From Heloderma charlesbogerti (lineage: Eukaryota; Chordata; Lepidosauria; Squamata; Helodermatidae): 64,000 nucleotides of DNA. The stretch is from positions 3,077,501-3,141,500 of the forward strand of contig JANEZZ010001905.1 of NCBI GenBank assembly GCA_026122225.1, given 5' to 3'. The notes beneath the pieces are model-generated. The model saw nothing but the letters and a program-made list of their open reading frames with translations. It was not told where the DNA came from and did not search any database. Below are positions 57,225 to 64,000 of this stretch, in pieces (position 1 is the stretch's first letter; every line of letters begins with the position of its first letter). The position numbers were made by a program, and so were the translations under genes.

Positions 57225-57472
57225 AGAACCAGCATGGTGTAGTGGCTAAAGTGTTGGACTGGGAGCTGGGAGATCCGGGTTCTAGTCCCCACTCGGCCAT
57301 GGAAGCTCACTGGGTTACTTTGGGCCAGTCACAGACTCTCAGCCCAACCTACCTCACAGGGGTGTTGTTGTGAGGATAAAATGGAGAGGAGGAGGAGGAG
57401 AATGTAAGCTGCCAGATTCATTGCAAGAGGAAAAAGGGCAGGATATAAATGCAATAAATAAATAAATAAACC
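57225..57472 (+). mobile_element. Sauria-type tRNA-derived SINE
   Basis: CCAGCATGGTGTAGTGGCTA, GGTTCTAGTCCCCACTCGGC and an AATAAATAAAT tail; about 90% like the copy at 4930-5180. Confidence 0.88.
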
Positions 57473-59479
57473 CTTCTCTCCAGCATGATTAAGTTTCCTC
57501 TATAGAGGGAACTTTAGGTCTATGAAGGAGCATTGAGGGCCACACTACACTTGACATGGAATGCGTCTTTGCCTTATACATGTAAATAGCATCCACTGTG
57601 GGGGGGTTGGGGGTTATAATGATCAGGATTGCAGCAGGCATGGTGGGAAGGATTTAACTCTTTCCTGCCCTGCTACAAGCTGAAGGAAAATCCCTCCTTT
57701 GAAGGGGCTATCTGCATTCGGGGGATCTCCCATTGGCACCAATGGGGAATTTCCACCAAAGAAAAAATACCAGCTTCAGAAGAATCAGGTGGTGTGTGTG
57801 TAGCATTTACTTTAAAAAAAAAAAACCTTGCACATTAAATGCAAAGAGGCCTTTGACTTCAGATCTAGTTTTGCCCCTCGTCATTTGAGCCTTCACTTGC
57901 AATCTAAAATGCTATAGCTCAGAGACACAAGCCAGCCACATCAGCGAAAATGACTAAAGGTGTCTCTACACCAGCGATTTACTGCATGCCCATGATTGGT
58001 CACTCACAGAAGTTTGCGGGTCCTTTACATGCCATCGTCAACCTCCAGGATGTCTCCCGCACATTCCCCCCTTTATCCCACTTTCAAAAAGATCAGAGAC
58101 AAGCTAGTAATGGCACCATATCGGCAGTGTGTAATGCCAGCGTAGCACTATGAACTTGCCAAGGAAGGACTTTCGTCAGTTCAAACCACGTGTCTACCAC
58201 GTAAATGCTTGAGCATATATTTCGATTGCAGGCCAGTCAGAGGGAGAAGAGGGTAAAATGTCTCCCTGCAATGAAGGGAGACGATCTGATCCCCCACTCC
58301 ACCAAGCTCAGAATCAGCGTCCTCTGTTGATTCAGAACACCCCATTAAGTTCAATGGGGCTTACTCCCAAGTAAGTGTGCCTAGGATCGCAGACTTACAG
58401 CACAATCCTACAGAAGTAAGTCATAGCTTTCCTGGTGGCTGCAAGGAAACGGTATAGCACAAGTTAAGCAATGAAAGCAAGACTCCCACTCCCCCACCCC
58501 TTTGCAGACATGCCAGGGAGGGAGGGAGGTGCTCCCTCCATGTCAGACTACGTATCTGCCGTGTAACAGAGCCCATCATGATCCCACAAAGAAACCAAAA
58601 GCAGAAAGCCACGGTAAGTATGCTGGGGGGTTGCTTAATGTCGAGATGCCCCAAAGCTTTGACCAAAAGGGAACTTACCAAGGGAGCATTTTCATCATGC
58701 AATTTCTCTTGCTCTGCAAAACAACATAGGTGATCAGAATTCATTCACTGTACAAGATGCCCTAGGAACAGAATGTTTACATCAGTAATCATCAACAACT
58801 TGGCTCTGTGTGTTTTTGAGTGTTGCAAAAATCCCTAGAAGATTGTGGTTTAAGTAGTATTATTTTTAAATGTACATTCACTACAGTACTGTTGTAACGT
58901 CATTTGCATCGGTATGTTGTTGCTTCAGAAACACAAATTACATTGTGCGTATACAAACAGTCCCCTCTAGAGCAACCAAAAGGAACATCATTTTTGTAAT
59001 CAGCATGTCATTACTATTTTAACAAGTTTTATGCTGTATGGGTACATTTTAAAAATGGTTAAACCTCCCCACATACTGTGGTCCCAATCCAGATCAGGCT
59101 GCCCTGAGCTTGATTTTCTTTATTAAAAAAATGCAAGCCACGCAGTTAGTCCCTTCGACTGGGTCTGTTTAGGGATGCCTCTTGTCCACAGCATGGGCGC
59201 AAGATGGTGCAGGCGTTTTCAGGACCAAACCAAAGAGCATGATGTAAAACTGTAATCCCCCTACAAAGGAAAAAAAGGCTAGCTGGAGAATTTCCCACAC
59301 GTTATGAGCCTGCAATTTTCCATAGACAACAGCACACCATGAACTTACTCAAATCTGTTGTCTTTCTCATTATCTATTTATTTTGCTTTTAATCCCTGCC
59401 CCCACCCCAGTAATAAATGTTATCTGGGTGGATTAGATAAAGATAAAAGCATAAAATACAATACAGGCAGGTTTTGTAA

Positions 59480-59617
59480 TTATTTGTTAATATTGTTTAT
59501 TTTGATTTTATTATTTTTATGTTACTTGTAAGCTGCCTTGTTAGGATTTGTATCCTGAAAGGTGGCATACCAATCATTTAAATAAATAAATAAATAAACA
59601 AACAAACAAACAAACAA
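59480..59617 (+). mobile_element. LINE tail with (AAAT)n (AAAC)n
   Basis: TAAGCTGCCTTGTTAGGATT, GGTGGCATACCAATCATTTA, then tetranucleotide tails. Confidence 0.6.
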
Positions 59618-61009
59618 AACAATTCCAAACTGAAGTATGGCCATAACAAGGAGAAGAGGTCCTGGATAATCAGGGGCCCTTGCAGGACTGGCTCCAGTCG
59701 GGGGGGGGGGGGCTCTGAAGAAACTGTCCTCTGGTGAGCCCCCCCCCACCCCCATTGGTGGGCCTCAGTGGATGTACATGGCCGCACTGGAGGGCAGCAG
59801 CTGTGCTCGAAGCAGCACCGGGTGGCTGGGGCGTTGCCATTTAAATTTCCCACAATGCCCCAGAGTGATGCTACGTTGGGGGCACTGTGGGAAAATTGAA
59901 ATGGCAGCTAGATCTAGCTGCCCAGTGCATGGAGCACCAGGCCTGGTTTTTTTTAAGGGGGGTCGCAGGGCGGGTGACAGTGCTGGGCCTTGGGGCCCTG
60001 GCAGCTGCTCTCAGGCGTCAGGCTGTCCCAAGCCCAGGGGAGACCCCATCAGAGTGGGGGATTTGGATCCCTCAGCTTGCCTCGCTTCCACAGAAGATAT
60101 GGGGCAACCTAAGGAGTCCTGTTGCAGGGGTGCTTCGCCTGAGATCCCAAAGAAACCTTTTGCCCCAGCCCTGCTGGGGTTCCTGACTCTCCTCCCTCAT
60201 CCCACTGCTCTTTGGAGCACTGGTGGCGGTGGACCAGATGGGACACCAGATGGAACGCTCCATCGTTGGAGCAGCTGCCTGGCCCCCAGAAGACCCTTTC
60301 ACCAAGGGTATACTCAGGAGCAAGGATCAGCTTGGGAGCAAGGGTCTATGTGGGAGGAGGAAGACCCAGCTATAGCCTGATGAAGAAGCAGGACCAGCTG
60401 CAACTGTGAATCAGGGTCAGCAAGTATCTAAGCGCCACATCTTCGCCCAGATGTTTTACTGGGTTTATAGCTTGCAATGAGCTACTTAAGACATGAGAAT
60501 TGTTTTGCTGGGTCAGACCAAATGCCCATCTAGTCCACAATCCTTCTCCAGTGCAGAAATGGCCAGTCAAATGCCTCACAAAGCTCACACGCTGATGGCC
60601 TTCCACTGCTCTTTGCTCTCAGTACGCAGCAGTCAGAGGTGCCCCCTTTGGAACGTGGTGGTTCCATTCCTATGAATTCCGGCTGAAAGCTGCCAGAAGA
60701 CAACATCACTGAATGTGCTTAGCCCTCTTAAGAGGAATCCAGACTGGGGTGGGGGTATCACATTTTGCAGTAGCAAACTCCCTCATGCCCTTGCCATCAG
60801 CTGATAGGCAGGGACCTACAATGGGGTTGCATCATCAGTGGTACTTCCACCATGCTAAGCTGATGGAAGGAAAAAGGAGAGACAGGAGGAGTAGTGCAGT
60901 GGGAGAAAAAGAATGAGTGTCAGAGGAAAGATGGGACCACAGAATCTGAAGCATCACCTCTTCCCATATGTTCCTGCCCAAGGTCTAAGATCGTGAACAT
61001 GCTGAGATT

Positions 61010-61365
61010 TGACTGGTGGTCACTCAGGAGAGGGTTTTCTCACCAGTAGCTACCTAGTTGTGGAATACCTTCCTCAAAGAGGTCTGCCCGGCACCAACTT
61101 TACTATCATTTCAGTGCCAGGCAAAGATGTTTTTATTCTCTATATTTCTGTTGCCATGTTATGTTTTAAGGTGGTTTTAACTCTTGTCTACTGTTTTTAG
61201 ATCTCTGTATTTTTTATGCCTGTCGTGATTTTAGCCTCTGGTTTGTTTTTAAATTGATTAATGGCTGTGGTACTTGTTTGGGGGGATTTATTGGTGTTTT
61301 TGTTTTGCACATTGTCCTGAGAACTATTTGTTATAGGGCTATTAACAAATAGAATGGATGAATGA
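61010..61365 (+). mobile_element. L2-like LINE 3' end
   Basis: CAGGAGAGGGTTTTCTCACC, GTTGTGGAATACCTTCCTCA, and a weak ending GAGAACTATTTGTTATAGGG. Confidence 0.65.
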
Positions 61366-62223
61366 ATGTATACAGAAGTTGTCTCATGCTCTTGTTTCAA
61401 GTTAAAGGCTGATCCCAGGCCTAAAACGGTAGTACACATGATTTGGTTGAGAAATCAGTGTCACAAACTCTGTGTGTGTGTGTAAATTTAATATAAAATA
61501 TAGAGAGAATAATAATACAATTGTATATATTATTTATATTGATTTTTTTCTACAGTCCTGGCTAAAGTTTGAGATTGATTATGCAAAGAGAAGGGGAGAG
61601 CACAATTTCCTAGAAAACGAAATGAATGGAGAAGGAAACACAACCTAAGGTCTCTTGCCTGCATGAACAGTAGTTGTTCATTCAGCCCATAATCAATAAA
61701 GGGTGCAATCTTATGGGGATAGGCGGCTGCCTCCGAACTCAGAGTTGACCGCCTATCCAATGCAGGGCAGAAGAAGCACGGAGGGGATCGTTCCCTCCGT
61801 GCTTCTCCTGCCTTGCATTTGCGGCTAGACAGCTGATTTTGGCTGTCTAGCCGCGGGGAAGAGGCTGCCAGACGACACATAGGGTGTGTTGTACCGGCAT
61901 TTCTGCCTTCCCCCACCCCGGAACGTCTCCCAGAATGCCCAGTTTTGGCCGCTCCGTGCTCCTCTTCCAAGCGTGGAGCGTAGGGCTGTTCCGTGCTGCC
62001 TGCGAAGCAGCATGGAAGTGGGGGGAGGTCGTGTGTGGGCTCCAAGGTCGGTTCCTGGAAAACCACATATCCTATGGCTGTCTAGCCGCTGACTAGCGGC
62101 CATAGGATTGCCCCCAAAGTCTAAAATGAATTTGGGAGTTGGTTGCGCATAAACACAAGCCCAGCAAGGGTGCATAGGGAGTGGGGGCACACAGGTTGTC
62201 AGGTATGTAGCCCTCGTGTGTAC

Positions 62224-62400
62224 CTTGCTTTCTCCTGATGACGCAAGCGAGAAAGGAACATAAAAACACAAGCACCAAAACCAGTCCAGCTCCTCCAATA
62301 GCAGCAGCAATAGGAACGTTGTTGCCAGGTTGTCCATTGTTTTCAATGCTGGTCTTCTCCTCCTCCTCCTTTTCCCAAGGTCCCGGCTCAGGTGCTTTTT
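62224..62400 (-). CDS. PDCD1: Probable PDCD1 (PD-1) exon 3: stalk and transmembrane segment
   Basis: Acceptor TTTCAAATCCTCAG, then an open 177-base stretch reading KAPEPGPWEKEEEEKTSIEN, followed by a hydrophobic span (AAAIGGAGLVLVLVFLCSFL) and the basic stop-transfer CVIRRKQ. It ends with one base of a codon before a GTACAC donor. A phase 1-1 exon with an acidic, proline-containing stalk and one membrane span is what PDCD1 exon 3 should look like. It lies on the same strand and upstream of the unmistakable tail exon at 54706-54909. Sequence identity of stalk and membrane segments is never high in this family, so the assignment rests mainly on position, phase and layout. No Ig-V exon was found between here and base 64000. 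Confidence 0.62.
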
Positions 62401-63148
62401 CTGAGGATTTGAAATAGAAGGCAGAAAGGCAGAGTTGCCAGTGGATTCTAAAACTTCAGCTCTGCTCCAAAGCAAATCCCACCGGTTATCCAAAGAACAT
62501 GATGCTCCGCATTTTCCTAAGCAGGAGAAAGTTCTGGGGCAGCTTGAGAGGGTCAGTTCCCACGTGCGGAAAGAGTAATGCAGACATGTAGAGTTTCTGT
62601 AGTAGCTGATTTTTGCATGCACCGTTTGCAGCAAGCAGGTCCACAGGCAGGCAAGGCCTAAAGAAGCAGCACCAGCTTCCCACCCCCACAAAGGAACAGT
62701 GACCGCCTTGCAGCTCTCTAGCCAAGACCTCTTCTTGCCAGCCAGCTCCAAAAACTCAAACTGCTTGTTTTTTCCTCCTCCCAAATTCAACTTCTATACA
62801 AGCTGTTATGGTCAGCCATCATTCCACAGGTAGGTTTGGTTACTGAAGGTACCTTTTTCCATTTTTTCTCAAGAGGGGCTGCAATCCCATGCAATTAACT
62901 TGGACATTAGTTCCACTGAACTTAATGGGGTTTACTTGTGAGTAAATATGCTGATGATTGGGTTGCACAAGAAGTACAAGGACCGGGCCATTAAGCAAAC
63001 ACCTCCGGTTTGTAATTTACAAGGAGGCTAACAAGCTCCTTGAGACCATCTCTGCACTCAGCCTGCACAACACAATAGCAGGGCCAGTGGGGTCCTCGAG
63101 CCCGGGCTCGCCGGGATGCAGCCCCGACATGTTTGTATCAGCAGGGAC

Positions 63149-63156
63149 GCTGACGT
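63149..63156. promoter_or_regulatory. Full CRE palindrome (TGACGTCA)
   Basis: An exact eight-base TGACGTCA in a moderately GC-rich stretch that is not an obvious repeat, upstream of the PDCD1 exons on the minus strand. It could be an enhancer or intronic element. One exact octamer is weak evidence. Confidence 0.2.
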
Positions 63157-63324
63157 CATCTGCCACCCTACTCAGAGTTCCCAGTTCCCTCTGAGCATAG
63201 CTGCAATCCTCACAGTAGCTGGTGAGGGGTGGGGATGAATTTTCCCAGCAAAAATATATTGTTCCCTGTCGTAATGCAAAGTATTTTGGGGTGGCTTGGT
63301 CTGGAATGGGCAAAAGACCCATTA

Positions 63325-63455
63325 GCTCAGCCTTCCCAGCCTAGTGCCCTCCAGATGTTTTGGATCAACATCCATCAGCTCCAGCGAGCATAGTCAAGGG
63401 TCAGGGATGCTGGGACTTGTTGTAGTCCAAACTATCTTTTGGGGGAAGGCTGTAG
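63325..63455. repeat. Foldback element
   Basis: CAGCCTTCCCAGCCTAGTGC and CTTTTGGGGGAAGGCTG end it, with GATGCTGGGACTTGTTGTAG inside. Confidence 0.8.
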
Positions 63456-64000
63456 TATAGCTTTACAAAAGGCCTGTACCTAGAGGAGGTGAGAATGACC
63501 TGAACTGGTTTTTTGATATGGATCAACAGAGCAGCTTGAATTTTTGGACTCTCTTTTGGGGGCGTGGCTTAAGGGGACTGCCACGATGAGCATTTACTTG
63601 GACATTTACCACTGCACCACTGAGCAATCCCATAAGCCTGGAATATCTCAGCCTGGGTCAGAGGAATGGCTGGTGTGTGGCAGCCACTTGGCCTTCTGTT
63701 CACGGATGGTCCACTAGCCAAACCTCTCAGGGATGTTCATAAGCATGGCGCAATGACGATATCCATCACCAAGAAAATTCTACCTGCCATGCCAAAGAAT
63801 ATACTAATGAATCATCCACATCTGTGGTCATTTTCTAAATGTGTCCTCATGAATCTTGTTTAAAAATAGCCACACATCAAAGAATATGTAACACACGGCC
63901 AGGGCAGTATAGAAATTATTCCACTCAGATGTATGTAGGCAGGTGTTTTCCCCAGGGTAACCCGGTCTGTTTTTGTTTTCCAGTCTAGTTTCCTCAGAAG

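Larger units (their letters stand above)
54912..62223 (-). other. PDCD1 introns around the unlocated exon 4
   Basis: Intron space of the PDCD1 locus, if the exon 3 call is right. It holds a hAT-like element (55065-55385), LINE ends (56305-56690, 59480-59617, 61010-61365) and a Sauria-type SINE (57225-57472). A 35-base exon 4 would be expected here but cannot be picked out by eye. Confidence 0.5.
62401..64000. other. Region upstream of PDCD1 exon 3 to the right edge
   Basis: A 321-codon open frame on the minus strand (61825-62790) crosses exon 3 in the wrong frame and is judged spurious. No Ig-V features (WYR core, DSGTYLC) appear in any frame. A short amniote repeat (62880-62970) and a foldback (63325-63455) are present. 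The Ig-V exon is expected beyond base 64000. Confidence 0.45.

Noticed and set aside
61825..62790. 321-codon open frame on the minus strand, the longest in the window
   Set aside because: It has no recognisable domain, runs through the PDCD1 exon 3 in a different frame and ignores the good acceptor and donor there. The real signal is the shorter frame at 62224-62400.
46380..64000. Somatostatin (SST), expected next to RTP4 in mammals
   Set aside because: I looked for the AGCKNFFWK-type peptide coding on both strands and did not see it; it may lie elsewhere in this genome.
1..64000. A prokaryotic-style defence system, CRISPR array or operon
   Set aside because: The window is clearly vertebrate nuclear DNA with introns and retroelements; nothing of that kind is present.

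Overview
This is a vertebrate nuclear window, most likely from a squamate reptile (lizard or snake). Genes are split into short exons with GT/AG borders. The spaces between them hold BovB (RTE) LINE ends, CR1 and other LINE 3' ends, tRNA-derived SINEs of the Sauria type, hAT-like non-autonomous DNA transposons, foldback elements and microsatellites. I saw no bacterial-type operon, no CRISPR array and no endogenous retrovirus. Most computed open reading frames here are chance or lie inside repeats.

Region 1 (about 1-24,450, + strand) is the 3' half of the complement lectin-pathway gene MASP1. It has one exon of the second CCP module (846-920). Then comes the single-exon MASP-3 protease domain (7857-8740), followed by the six exons of the alternative MASP-1 protease domain (12298-23144). 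All splice phases fit: the CCP2 exon ends with one base of a codon, and both alternative protease exons supply the other two. The earlier exons (CUB1, EGF, CUB2, CCP1, first half of CCP2) lie before the window.

Region 2 (about 27,600-46,400, - strand) is a small cluster of receptor-transporting protein genes (RTP3/RTP4-like). It has two complete two-exon genes (33-35 kb and 43-46 kb), a truncated exon-2 pseudogene (27.6-28.3 kb) and a relic of an RTP 5' region (39.2-39.4 kb). Both complete genes carry an interferon-response-type GAAANNGAAA motif 160-200 bases upstream of the start codon.

Region 3 (54.7 kb to the right edge, - strand) holds two exons that read as PDCD1 (PD-1): the stalk plus transmembrane exon (62224-62400) and the final cytoplasmic exon (54706-54909) with the VxYxxL ITIM and the TEYATI ITSM. 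The Ig-V and signal-peptide exons are expected beyond the right edge. I could not place the tiny exon 4.

The three loci are linked by innate and adaptive immune function, but nothing in the sequence shows that they act together. The notable points are the MASP1-RTP-PDCD1 linkage, three MASP-1 splice acceptors that directly abut LINE ends, the conserved interferon-type motif, and an unusual array of alternating palindromes at 24.7-25.1 kb.
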